DNA from: Variovorax sp. JS1663
Lineage (GTDB): Bacteria; Pseudomonadota; Gammaproteobacteria; Burkholderiales; Burkholderiaceae_C
Reading direction: 5' to 3'
NCBI RefSeq assembly: GCF_002157355.1
Contig: NZ_LYMK01000035.1
Span: forward strand, 1 to 64,000
Length of the DNA: 64,000 bases
Positions 52,187-60,574 of the stretch are shown here, in pieces (position 1 is the stretch's first letter; each line of letters opens with the position of its first letter). A program made the translations under genes and the position numbers. Below the pieces are notes generated by a model that searched no databases, had not been told where the DNA came from, and saw only the letters and a list, made by a program, of their open reading frames with translations.

Positions 52187-52845
52187 CACCGTGCCGGACG
52201 GTCAGCGTCGACCGGCCGCCGACATTCGAGGTGCCGTGGCTTCGCCGAGGTCCGCTGTTCCGTGGCGGCGGCGTCGCCGTGTACGACGCGCTGGTCGACG
52301 GCCGGACCTTCGCCGGCTTGTGCGCGGAGGCGCGGGCCCACTACGCGTGCGCCGACCGCCAGGTCTGCGACGTGGTCACGAGCGACCACTGCGACGGGCG
52401 TGGCGGGGTGCCGCCGCGCCAGCTGTGCACCGCCGGCGGCGGCCCCGTCCAGGACGACTGGTACCGGTCGCCGGCGTTGCACGCGTTCCTCCGCGAGCTG
52501 TGCGGCGGGCCGATCAGGCCCAGCGGCTCGCGCGGCAGCTACAGCTACTACGTCGAGCCCGCCGACCACCTCGGCCTGCACCTGGACATCGTCACGTGCG
52601 ATGTCACGGTGATCAGCGTGCTCGCGGATTCCTCGCCCGACAACGGCGGCGCACTCGCGGTCCAGCGCGGCAACGTGGGCGTGCCGCTGTCGGTTCTGCG
52701 CCGGTCGGCGCGGGTGGAAGAAGAGGTCGTCAAGGCGCCGGCCGGATCGAGCATCGTGATCCTCGGCGGCCTGGTGCCGCACCGCGTGCTGCCGTTGACG
52801 ACGGGGCAGCGGGTCATCTCCGCGCTTTGCTTCGAGGCCGCCTGA
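52183..52845 (+). CDS. 2-oxoglutarate/Fe(II)-dependent oxygenase-like protein
   Basis: The 220-residue protein has the double-stranded beta-helix signature: HLGLHLDIV with His133 and Asp135 (HxD), GGALAVQRGNVG, then GSSIVILGGLVPHRV with His200, and GQR with Arg210, which suits binding of the 2-oxoglutarate carboxylate. These residues would chelate Fe(II), so hydroxylation of a peptide or small molecule is likely. The start is TTG overlapping the preceding stop; no early ATG or GTG is in frame. It ends the tightly linked cluster with glycosyltransferase, subtilisin and propeptide genes. The substrate is unknown; the proline-rich tail of the protease is one candidate. Confidence 0.65.
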   Translation: MTPCRTVSVDRPPTFEVPWLRRGPLFRGGGVAVYDALVDGRTFAGLCAEARAHYACADRQVCDVVTSDHCDGRGGVPPRQLCTAGGGPVQDDWYRSPALHAFLRELCGGPIRPSGSRGSYSYYVEPADHLGLHLDIVTCDVTVISVLADSSPDNGGALAVQRGNVGVPLSVLRRSARVEEEVVKAPAGSSIVILGGLVPHRVLPLTTGQRVISALCFEAA

Positions 52846-52966
52846 CCGAGGTGTCACGAAGTCGCCAACGTTTGCCAAGTGCTGCAGAATGGCGCGGCCA
52901 GGCCACCGGCCTTGCGCTCGCCTCGCAATTGCATGCAGCATGCACGGACACGGAAGGAGCAGAGAC

Positions 52967-54064
52967 ATGAGCAACCATGGCGGATCGACGTTCTCGATCG
53001 AAAGAAACCTGACCCCCGTTCCGGCCGGCGAGCGGGAGCTGCTGCTGCAGAACCCCGTGTTCGGCCGGGTGTTCACCGACCACATGGCCACCGCCCGCTT
53101 CACGCCCCAGCGCGGATGGCATGACGCGCGGATCCAGGCGCGCGGCGAATTCAAGTTCGACCCCGCGAGCCTGGTCTTCCACTATGCCCAGGAGATCTTC
53201 GAGGGCATGAAGGCCTATCGCCTTCCCGACGGCGGCGCGGCGCTCTTCCGTCCGCAGGCCAATGCGCGGCGCTTCCGCAATTCCGCCATCCGGCTCGCGA
53301 TGGAGCCGCTGCCCGAGGAGCTGTTCCTCGAATCCGTCCGCGAGCTGGTGCGCATCGACCGGGACTGGATTCCCGGCACGGAGGGCGCCGCGCTCTACCT
53401 GCGCCCCTTCATGATCGCGACCGAGGTCCTGGTGGGCATGAAGCCCTCGTCCGACTACCTCTACTGCGTCGTCGCCTCGCCCGTCGGCTCCTACTTCAAG
53501 GGCGGCGCGCCGGCGGTCACGCTGTGGGTCTCCGAGAACTACACGCGGGCGGCGCCCGGCGGGACGGGCGATGCGAAATGCGGCGGCAACTACGCCGCGA
53601 GCCTCGCCGCCCAGGCGGAGGCGAGCCGCGAGGGTTGCGACCAGGTGGTCTTTCTCGACGCGGTGGAGCGGCGCTGGGTCGAGGAACTCGGCGGCATGAA
53701 CGTGTTCTTCGTCTTCGACGACGGTTCGCTCCAGACGCCGCCGCTGACCGGCACCATCCTCCCCGGCATCACGCGCGAGTCGCTGATCGTCCTGGCGCGC
53801 GACATGGGCCTGACCGTGCGCGAGGAGCCCTATGCGATCGACCAGTGGCAGGCCGATGCCGGCAGCGGGCGCCTGCGCGAGGCCTTCGCCTGCGGCACCG
53901 CGGCCGTCGTGACGCCGATCGGCAAGGTGAAGGGGCGCCGGCACGACCTGACGATCGGGGACGGTGGGGCCGGGGCCGTGACGATGCGCCTGAAGGCGGC
54001 GCTGCTGGACATCCAGCAGGGCCGCGCGCCGGATCCGCACGGCTGGATGGACCGACTGTCCTGA
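52967..54064 (+). CDS. ilvE: Branched-chain amino acid aminotransferase
   Basis: The 365-residue fold-type IV PLP enzyme transfers amino groups between Val/Leu/Ile and 2-oxoglutarate. Recognised regions are SLVFHYAQEIFEGMKAYR (residues ~60-77), ALYLRPFMIATEVLVGMKPSSDYLY (~140-165), DAKCGGNYAASLAAQAEA with the PLP lysine (the K of DAKCGGNY, ~204) and FVFDDGSLQTPPLTGTILPGITRESLIVLARDMG (~255-290). The start at 52967 has AAGGAG upstream; a longer frame begins in the spacer. It is probably a separate transcription unit from the oxygenase cluster, with a spacer of 121 bp. It is of the longer (class II) IlvE type. Confidence 0.94.
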   Translation: MSNHGGSTFSIERNLTPVPAGERELLLQNPVFGRVFTDHMATARFTPQRGWHDARIQARGEFKFDPASLVFHYAQEIFEGMKAYRLPDGGAALFRPQANARRFRNSAIRLAMEPLPEELFLESVRELVRIDRDWIPGTEGAALYLRPFMIATEVLVGMKPSSDYLYCVVASPVGSYFKGGAPAVTLWVSENYTRAAPGGTGDAKCGGNYAASLAAQAEASREGCDQVVFLDAVERRWVEELGGMNVFFVFDDGSLQTPPLTGTILPGITRESLIVLARDMGLTVREEPYAIDQWQADAGSGRLREAFACGTAAVVTPIGKVKGRRHDLTIGDGGAGAVTMRLKAALLDIQQGRAPDPHGWMDRLS

Positions 54065-54165
54065 AGCGCGCCTGCACGCTTCCCTGAGCGCGGCGACGGG
54101 AAGTCGCACCCTGGCGCGGCGAGCCGCATTCAGGCGGCGCACACATCCTGCCCGCGCTCCGTAGC

Positions 54166-54234
54166 GTGACCGTGCCGGTCGGGCCCGGTCTCATTCGCGC
54201 GGCGTATTCGCGCGTCAAGTTCAAGAACGGGACG
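54166..54234 (+). pseudogene. Porin gene fragment
   Basis: About 23 codons (TVPVGPGLIRAAYSRVKFKN) match residues ~320-340 of the porin at 15031-16323 (TVPVGAGVVKASYARVKFKN), with a GTG at 54166, then diverge. Neither flank shows more porin sequence. It lies between ilvE and the convergent CoA-hydrolase gene and looks like what remained after a porin gene was deleted. Confidence 0.6.
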
Positions 54235-54273
54235 AGGTTTGCGAGGCAGGGTGGGCCAAGGCCTGCCCCGACT

Positions 54274-55545
54274 TCAGTGCCCTTTCACCGCCCTATGCGC
54301 CGCGCGCTCCAGCGATTCCCGGTGCGCCGGGTCCGCGATCGCGATCATGCGCGGGATGCGCTGTGCCAGCGTCAGTCCGCGCAGATCGGCCACGCCATGC
54401 TCGGTCACGATCACGCACGAGTCGCTGCGCGGCACCGTCACCGGCCCCGTGAGCGACGGCACGATGCGGCTGCGCGTGCCTGCCGTGGACGGCAGCGCGA
54501 CGATGGGTGCACCGCCGCGGCTGGCCTGCGCGCCGCGCAGGAAGTCGACGATGCCGCCGACCGCGCCCACGTAGCGCCCGCCCGCGAGCTCGGAATTCAC
54601 CTGCCCCGTCAGGTCCACCTCGATGGCGGAATTGACCGCCACGAAGCGCTCGATGCTGCCCAGCACGCGCGGGTTGTGCGTGTAGTCGGTGCCGCGCAGT
54701 TCCAGCGCGTGGTTGCGGTGCGCGAAGCGGCGCAGGCGCTCGCCGCCGATCAGCACCCCGCCCACGCTGAGGCCCGGGTCGATGCTCTTGCAGCTGTTGG
54801 TGATCACGCCGCCTTCCTGCAGTGCCGCGATGCCGTTGCCGATGCTGCCGGAGTGCACGCCCAGCTCGCGCCGGTCGCCGAGTTGAGAGAGCACCGCGTC
54901 GGGGATCGCGCCGATGCCGGCCTGCAGCGTGGCGCCGTCCTCCACGAAGCCGGCCACATGCCGCCCGATCGCCATCTCCACCGGCCCCGGCGGCAATGAA
55001 TCTCCGGGCGGGAAGGGCTCGGTCGAATGGACCCGCAGGTCGATGTCGGCCTCGTGCAGATAGGGCCCGCCGTAGGTCCACGGCACGTCCGGGTGCACTT
55101 CCGCGATCACGGTCCTGGCGCTGTTGAGCGCATCGACCAGGTACTCCCGCGCCATCCCGAGGCTGTAGCGCCCCAGCGAGTCCGGCGCGGACACCTGCAG
55201 CAGCAGCACGTCGACGCGCAGCGGCCCGCGCTGGATGAGCCGGGGCAGCTGCGAGTAGTGCACCGGCAGGATGTCCAGCACGCCCGCGTCGGCGAGCCTT
55301 CGGTTCGATCCGGTGCCGCAGTACGCCAGCAGCTCGAAGGCGTCGGTGTGCTCCGGCGTGAGCAGGGTGTTGAGACCGATCCCGAGGAACACCCGGATGC
55401 GGCCGATACGGTGCCGTTGGGCCACCAGGGCGCGGATGAGCGTGAGCGGCTCCGCATGCGACTGGCCCCACATGACGGTGTCGCCGGCATGGATGAGGCC
55501 GGCCAGGTCCGGCTCGGCGAGTGACTGGCTGCTTTCGGTATTCAT
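54274..55545 (-). CDS. Acetyl-CoA hydrolase/CoA-transferase family protein
   Basis: The 423-residue protein has the two-domain CoA-transferase fold of the acetyl-CoA hydrolase/4-hydroxybutyrate-CoA transferase family: MNTESSQSLAEPDLAGLIHAGDTVMWGQSHAEPLTLIRALVAQ at the N-terminus and VEMAIGRHVAGFVEDGATLQAGIGAIPDAVL with ELGVHSGSIGNGIAAL. The catalytic-type glutamate segment and the C-terminal IVTEHGVADLRGLTLAQRIPRMIAIADPAHR are present. It would activate a carboxylate at the expense of acyl-CoA. It is divergent from the CitE-like gene, with remnants of a Bug receptor gene in the spacer, and could feed it with a CoA ester. Substrate unknown. Confidence 0.85.
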   Translation of the reverse strand: MNTESSQSLAEPDLAGLIHAGDTVMWGQSHAEPLTLIRALVAQRHRIGRIRVFLGIGLNTLLTPEHTDAFELLAYCGTGSNRRLADAGVLDILPVHYSQLPRLIQRGPLRVDVLLLQVSAPDSLGRYSLGMAREYLVDALNSARTVIAEVHPDVPWTYGGPYLHEADIDLRVHSTEPFPPGDSLPPGPVEMAIGRHVAGFVEDGATLQAGIGAIPDAVLSQLGDRRELGVHSGSIGNGIAALQEGGVITNSCKSIDPGLSVGGVLIGGERLRRFAHRNHALELRGTDYTHNPRVLGSIERFVAVNSAIEVDLTGQVNSELAGGRYVGAVGGIVDFLRGAQASRGGAPIVALPSTAGTRSRIVPSLTGPVTVPRSDSCVIVTEHGVADLRGLTLAQRIPRMIAIADPAHRESLERAAHRAVKGH

Positions 55546-55619
55546 GGCTTGCTGAGAGCAACTCTAGAGCCTGGTGCCGCGGCTGCCAAATGACGTCGAC
55601 CCTGAGCGGTGCGGCGCAG

Positions 55620-55712
55620 CGCTCCTCACCCGCGGCCTTCGCACAGCAGATTCGCGAGGAGACCGAGGTCTGGCAGGAACTCTTCAAGGCCATGAACTTC
55701 AAGCCCGAATGA
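55620..55712 (+). pseudogene. Bug (TctC) receptor gene remnant
   Basis: The last ~30 codons before a TGA at 55710 read SSPAAFAQQIREETEVWQELFKAMNFKPE, which is the standard C-terminus of Bug receptors (xxFxxFxxxExxxWxxxVxxAGIKPE). No upstream receptor sequence is in frame. It lies between the CoA-hydrolase gene and the CitE-like gene, so a receptor gene appears to have been deleted down to its tail. Confidence 0.55.
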
Positions 55713-55840
55713 GCCGGCATCCGGCCGGGGCCGCTGCAATGCCGCCGAGGTTTCGAAAACGCCGAAGGCTCGCTACCGAACTTTCGGATTGTGCGCGGCG
55801 CGCGAGACCGGCACGATCGAATTCATTCCGAGACGAGACC

Positions 55841-56767
55841 ATGACCACGCAGATTCCCGCTCCCGGCCCGGGAGAACCTTCGATGAGCTCGCCCTTGGCA
55901 TCGGCGCGCAGCCTCCTGTTCGTGCCCGCGTCGCGGCCTGAACGCTTCGCGCGGGCATTGGACGCCGGCGCGGGATGCGTGATCCTGGACCTCGAGGACG
56001 CTGTCGCGCCTGCGGGCAAGGCCGCCGCGCGGACACAGCTCGACGATCATCTTGGCGGCTTCGCCGCGGACCAACTGGCACGCACCCTGGTGCGTATCAA
56101 CGCGGGCGGTACCGAGTGGCACGAGGACGACCTGCGCCTCCTGGCGCGATGGTGCGCCAAGGGCCTGGCGGGCGCGATGGTGCCCAAGGCGGAGTCGGGC
56201 GCCGCGCTGGACGCGATCGCCGCCGCGCTCGGCCCCGCGGCGCAGCTGGTGCCGCTGATCGAATCGCTGGCTGGCCTCGATGCGGTGGACGCGCTGGCGC
56301 GCGCGCCCCAGGTCGCTCGGCTGGCCTTCGGCCATCTTGATTTCCAGCTGGACCTGGGCATGAAGTGCGGCGCCGACGAGGCCGAGCTCGCCGCCGTGCG
56401 CTTCGCGCTGGCCGCGGCCTCGCGGCGCGCGCAACTGCCCGCGCCGATCGACGGCGTGACGGTCGACACCGCCGACGGCGAGCGGCTGCGCCAGGACGCC
56501 CGCCGCGCCCGTGCGTTCGGCTTCGGCGCCAAGCTGTGCATCCACCCAGCGCAGGTGGCCATCGTCGACGAGGTGTTCGCGCCCTCGGCTGCCGAGATCG
56601 AATGGGCGCGCCGCGTGATCGAGGTGGCGCGCGCCAGCGGCGGCCAGGTGGCCAGCCTGGACGGCAAGATGGTGGACCTGCCGGTGATCCGGCTGGCGGA
56701 GCAGACGCTCCGGCAGGCCGGGACCGTTGCGGCGGCGTCATCGCCCGCCGCAGCCCGGGCGACGTAG
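55841..56767 (+). CDS. CitE-like (HpcH/HpaI) acyl-CoA lyase, paralogue
   Basis: The 308-residue TIM-barrel enzyme shares all CitE motifs with the protein of 8614-9441: ARSLLFVPASRPERFARAL, CVILDLEDAVAPAG, LVRINAGGTEW, LVPLIESLAGLDAV, LAFGHLDFQLDLGM and FGFGAKLCIHPAQVAIVDEVFAPS. It should cleave a beta-hydroxyacyl-CoA (malyl-CoA, citramalyl-CoA or methylmalyl-CoA) into acetyl-CoA and a keto acid. The start at 55841 (MTTQIPAPGPG) is not well supported by a ribosome site; MSSPLASARS at 55883 is the alternative. It is divergent from the CoA-hydrolase/transferase gene and may work with it. Confidence 0.88.
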   Translation: MTTQIPAPGPGEPSMSSPLASARSLLFVPASRPERFARALDAGAGCVILDLEDAVAPAGKAAARTQLDDHLGGFAADQLARTLVRINAGGTEWHEDDLRLLARWCAKGLAGAMVPKAESGAALDAIAAALGPAAQLVPLIESLAGLDAVDALARAPQVARLAFGHLDFQLDLGMKCGADEAELAAVRFALAAASRRAQLPAPIDGVTVDTADGERLRQDARRARAFGFGAKLCIHPAQVAIVDEVFAPSAAEIEWARRVIEVARASGGQVASLDGKMVDLPVIRLAEQTLRQAGTVAAASSPAAARAT

Positions 56768-56872
56768 TTCACGAAAGCATCGGGCGGATACCGGTTCATT
56801 CTGTTTCCGTGACTTTTTCAGAGGAGTGCCGCCGCCGCGGCACATACGATCCATGAAAAGGCATAAAAGCAG

Positions 56873-57442
56873 ATGGAAACCCCTCCCCCACAAGCACAGC
56901 CGTCCGGCGATGACGCATGGACCGACCGGCTTGACGTGATCACGTCCAGCGCCCGGCATGGCGCCGGCGAGGTCTCGGTGCGGCGCTCGATCGGCGAGCT
57001 GCTGGGGGTCGTGCGCGAACTGCTGAAGCTGGAGGTCGTGTTCGTCAGCGAACTCGTCGATGGCCAGCGCGTGTTCCGCTTCGTCGAGTCGGGCGGGCTG
57101 CCCACGCGCGTGCAGCCGGGCCTGTCGGCGCCGCTGGAGCAGACCATCTGCCAGCGCATCCTGGACGGGCGCTTGCCCAACCTGGTCCTGGACGTCGAGG
57201 CCGTGCGTCGGACGCAGGGCCTGCCCGACAGCTTCGAGGGCATGGGCACGCACATCGGCGTGCCGGTCCGCCATGCGGACGGCAGGCTCTACGGCATGCT
57301 CTGCGGGTTCAACAGGACCGGCACGGCCGATCTCGGCGAGAAGGACGTCAGGCGGCTCGAGGTCGCGGCCAATGCGGCGGCGCAGTTGCTGGCGCGCGCC
57401 GAAGGGGGCGAGGGCGGGGTGTGGGATCCGGCTCTTCTCTGA
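56873..57442 (+). CDS. GAF-domain protein
   Basis: The 189-residue protein is almost entirely one GAF domain (residues ~35-165: GEVSVRRSIGELLGVVRELLKLEVVFVSELVDGQRVFRF, LSAPLEQTICQRILDGRLPNLVLDV, MGTHIGVPVRHADGRLYGMLCGFNRTG). No output domain (kinase, GGDEF or helix-turn-helix) is fused. It could be a small-molecule sensor or a free-standing regulator partner. It lies downstream of the CitE-like gene on the same strand with a ~100-bp gap. The ribosome site is weak. Function is not predictable. Confidence 0.82.
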   Translation: METPPPQAQPSGDDAWTDRLDVITSSARHGAGEVSVRRSIGELLGVVRELLKLEVVFVSELVDGQRVFRFVESGGLPTRVQPGLSAPLEQTICQRILDGRLPNLVLDVEAVRRTQGLPDSFEGMGTHIGVPVRHADGRLYGMLCGFNRTGTADLGEKDVRRLEVAANAAAQLLARAEGGEGGVWDPALL

Positions 57443-57487
57443 GCCGAGTGCACCGAACGCGCGCCGCCGCTGACGGCCGCGGCCCCT

Positions 57488-58474
57488 TCAATCCAGCGTC
57501 GCGCCGGACTGCTTGACCAGCTTCTGGTGCTTCACGAGCTCGGTCTGGAAGAACGCCGGCGCGGCGTCCGGCCCGATCGCCAGCACGCTGAGCCCTTGTC
57601 CCGCGATCGCCGTGCTCGCCTCGGGCGAGCCCATGGCCGCACGGATCGTGGCCGCGTAGCTGTCGACCAGCGGCTTCGGCAGGCCGGCCGGCCCGACCAG
57701 CGCGATCCAGGCGTCGAAGCCGTATTTCGGGACGCCGGCCTCGGCCAGCGTGGGCACCTCGGGCAGCGCAGCCGAGCGCTTCTGCGTGCTCACCGCCAGG
57801 GCGCGCAGGCTGCCCGCCTTCACCTGGGCCGCGACCTGCGAGATGGAGACGAAGCCGAGCTGCACCTGGCCGCCGATCAGGTCGGTCACCAGCGGCCCGG
57901 TGCCTCGGTAGGGCACGTGCTTGATGTCGATGCCGGTCTCGCTCACCAGCAGTTCGCCCGCCAGATGCAGCGTGCTGCCGTTGCCGGCCGAGCCGAAGTT
58001 CAGCGTGCCCGGCTTCGCCTTGGCCAGCGCGAGCAGCTCGGCGACGTTCTTCACCGGCAGCGACGGGTGGACCACCAGCACCAGCGGCACCGTGGCCAGC
58101 ACCGCGATCGGCGTGATGTCCTTCAGGCTGTCGTAGGGCACCGACTTGTAGATGCCGGGGTTGATCACGTGGTTGGACGAGATCATCCCGAGCGTGAGCC
58201 CGTCCTTCGGCGCCTTGACCACCTGCGTGGTGCCGGGGATGCCGCCGGCGCCCGCGATGTTCTCCACCACCACCGGGTGGCCGGTGGCGCGGCCGAAGCC
58301 GGGCGCAATCGCGCGCGCGACCGCATCCACGGTGGAGCCCGCGGCCAGCGGCACGACCAGGCGGATCGGCTTGTCGGAAGGCGCGGACTGTGCCAGCGTG
58401 CCCAGGGGGCTGGCGAGCAGCGCGGCGCTGGCCAGGCAGGCGATGGCGCGGCGGCGCAAGGGGATCGTGTTCAT
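57488..58474 (-). CDS. Bug-type tripartite tricarboxylate transporter receptor (TctC family)
   Basis: The 328-residue periplasmic receptor has a signal peptide (MNTIPLRRRAIACLASAALLASPLGTLAQS) and then the Bug motifs PIRLVVPLAAGSTVDAVARAIA, VVVENIAGAGGIPGTTQVV, LNFGSAGNGSTLHLAGELL and PTLAEAGVPKYGFDAW. The start at 58474 fits the signal peptide; an upstream extension has no signal. It begins 38 bp after the aconitase-like gene on the same strand, so it belongs to the LysR-aconitase-Bug unit. No tctAB genes are nearby. It would bind the substrate of the aconitase-like enzyme, most likely a tri- or dicarboxylate. Confidence 0.9.
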   Translation of the reverse strand: MNTIPLRRRAIACLASAALLASPLGTLAQSAPSDKPIRLVVPLAAGSTVDAVARAIAPGFGRATGHPVVVENIAGAGGIPGTTQVVKAPKDGLTLGMISSNHVINPGIYKSVPYDSLKDITPIAVLATVPLVLVVHPSLPVKNVAELLALAKAKPGTLNFGSAGNGSTLHLAGELLVSETGIDIKHVPYRGTGPLVTDLIGGQVQLGFVSISQVAAQVKAGSLRALAVSTQKRSAALPEVPTLAEAGVPKYGFDAWIALVGPAGLPKPLVDSYAATIRAAMGSPEASTAIAGQGLSVLAIGPDAAPAFFQTELVKHQKLVKQSGATLD

Positions 58475-58512
58475 CGTGTCGTCTCCGGGTCTTGTTGAAT
58501 GAAGGGGGCGCC

Positions 58513-60495
58513 TCACGGGTGGCGGGCCCGCAGTTGCGCGAAGGACATGAGCTCGCCCGCAATGGCGCTGGCCGCCACCGTGGGCGGGCTGGCCAGCCAC
58601 ACGCTGCCTGGGCCACCGCGGCCCGGGAAGTTGCGGTTGATCGCACTGACGGTGACCTGCTCAGGGCTGGCTGAGCCGCCCGGCCCGCAATTGCCGCAGG
58701 CGCCGCACGAGGGCTGCAGGATGCGCGCGCCGACCCGCTCGAAGGCATCGAGGTAGCCCGCCGCAATGCAGTGGTCCCGCACGGCGGTGGTACCGAACTG
58801 CAGGTAGAGCTGGACGCCCGGCGCGACCCGCAGCCCGCGGTCCGCGGCCCAGCGCAGCACCGCGTGGTAGTGGTCGAAGTCCTCGCGCTTGCCCGCCGTG
58901 CAGGAGCCGCCATAGGCGATGTCGATGTGCACCGGCGCCGGGACGTCGGCCAGGGCGAGCCCGTTGCCGGGATCGCCCGGCGCTGCCACCATGGGCGGTA
59001 CCGCGGCGCAATCGACGCGGATCGCGTGCACATGGCGCGCGCCCTCGTCGCTGCGCATCCAGGGCTGCAGGACGAAGTCGATACCGCGCCGCTCGCGCAG
59101 GAAGCGCACCGTCTCGGCATCCGGTGCGACGATACCGGTGAAGCCGCCGAGCTCGGCCGTCATGTTGGTCAGCGTCGCGCGCTCGTCGGTCGACATCGCG
59201 GTGACCGCCTCGCCGACGAACTCGAACACTTTGCCGATGCCGCCGCCGTCGCGGAAAAATGGCAGGGCGAGCAGGTGCAGCACCAGGTCCTTGGCGGTGA
59301 CGCCTTCGGCCAGGCGTCCATCCAGCCGCACCTGCAGCGAGACCGGCACAGTCAGCCGTACCGCGCCGGTCACGAAGGCATTGGCCATGTCGGTGGTGCC
59401 GACGCCGAAGGCCACGCAGCCCAGCGCGCCGCTGTGCGGCGTGTGCGAATCGGTGCCCACCACCACCTGGCCCGGCAGGGCGTAGCGCTCGGCCATCATC
59501 GCGTGCGAGATGCCGGCCACGTTGCCGCCGTCGTCGCGTGCGGCCTCGTCCTCGGTCAGCGTGCGGTGCGCGCGCAGGCCGTGCGCGGCGACGAAGGCGC
59601 GCTGCGCGTCGACCATGCGCCGCACGTTGGGCACCAGCCCCCCGCGCACATGGGCGGGGCTTTCCTCCACGTAGGAGGTGTGGTCCTCGAAGACCACGAT
59701 CGAGGCCGGCTCGTGCAAGGACAGCGAGGGTCCCAGGCTCGCGTGCAGCATGTGCGCCGCCATGCCGGTGTAGTACTCGTGGATGAAGCGCCAGTCGGCA
59801 CGCACGAAGGCGCCGTCGCCCGGGGAAGGCGCAGGCGAAGTGAGCGGCGTGTCGAGGACGTGGCGCGCCAGGATCTTCTCGAACAGTGTGCGCGGCGCGC
59901 CGTCACCGGCCTCCGTGGCCGGGCAGATGTCCCGCAGGAAGGACTGGCCGAAGCGCAGCAGCCCGCCGCGCTCGAGCAGGGTCGCGGCCAGCGCATCGCG
60001 CCCGGCGGCCAGTTCATCGACGGGGATCGCCTCGCCGGCCGCGATGCGGTCTGCCAGGCCCAGGTCGGTCGAGGTGAACAGGCCGATGTTGTCCGCGTTC
60101 TGACGATAGATGCGCTCGAAGCTCTCGGCGATCACCAGCCGCACGCCGGCCAGCTTTTCCGCCGCCGGGCTGTGCTCGCGCGACGAACCCTTGCCGTAGC
60201 GCTTGCCGGCCACCACCACCTCGATGCCGGCGCCGGCGACCGCACCGGCACCGATCGGCCGTCGGCCTGCTGCCTCGAAGCCGGTGTAGGGGTAGCGGCC
60301 CAGCTTCTCGTCGTAGTGGCTCAGGATGGGAAGCGGCGTGATCTCGTCGGTGGACACATCGTCGCGCAGGGGCCGGGCCTCGGACAGCGACATCGGCTCG
60401 CCGCGCAGCGCGGCCTCCGTTTTCTCCGGAGCACGGCAGAGGAACAGGATGCGCGGGGAAAAACGCAGGGCTTCGGGCAGGACTTCGGCAGGCAT
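58513..60495 (-). CDS. Aconitase-superfamily hydro-lyase, swivel domain first
   Basis: The 660-residue protein has domains in an order unlike AcnA: a swivel (LeuD-like) domain at residues ~35-190 (DDVSTDEITPLPILSHYDEKLGRYPYTGFEA, YGKGSSREHSPAAEKLAGVRLVIAESFERIYRQNADNIG) precedes the iron-sulfur catalytic domain (~230-660). Cluster cysteines appear in YGGSCTAGKREDFD and QPSCGACGNCGPGG. The second half begins FEDHTSYVEESPAHVRGG and contains VGTDSHTPHSGALGCVAFGVG. AcnB also has its swivel first, but with a HEAT domain that is missing here. It would (de)hydrate an aconitate-like or citramalate-like acid. It is co-directional with lysR (79 bp upstream) and bug (38 bp downstream). Confidence 0.85.
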   Translation of the reverse strand: MPAEVLPEALRFSPRILFLCRAPEKTEAALRGEPMSLSEARPLRDDVSTDEITPLPILSHYDEKLGRYPYTGFEAAGRRPIGAGAVAGAGIEVVVAGKRYGKGSSREHSPAAEKLAGVRLVIAESFERIYRQNADNIGLFTSTDLGLADRIAAGEAIPVDELAAGRDALAATLLERGGLLRFGQSFLRDICPATEAGDGAPRTLFEKILARHVLDTPLTSPAPSPGDGAFVRADWRFIHEYYTGMAAHMLHASLGPSLSLHEPASIVVFEDHTSYVEESPAHVRGGLVPNVRRMVDAQRAFVAAHGLRAHRTLTEDEAARDDGGNVAGISHAMMAERYALPGQVVVGTDSHTPHSGALGCVAFGVGTTDMANAFVTGAVRLTVPVSLQVRLDGRLAEGVTAKDLVLHLLALPFFRDGGGIGKVFEFVGEAVTAMSTDERATLTNMTAELGGFTGIVAPDAETVRFLRERRGIDFVLQPWMRSDEGARHVHAIRVDCAAVPPMVAAPGDPGNGLALADVPAPVHIDIAYGGSCTAGKREDFDHYHAVLRWAADRGLRVAPGVQLYLQFGTTAVRDHCIAAGYLDAFERVGARILQPSCGACGNCGPGGSASPEQVTVSAINRNFPGRGGPGSVWLASPPTVAASAIAGELMSFAQLRARHP

Positions 60496-60574
60496 GCCCG
60501 ATGGTCCCGTGGCCGGTGCCCGCGGCCAAGCGCCAAGGCGGCACGGGGGCTCTCGCGAAATGCGAGATCGGGGA

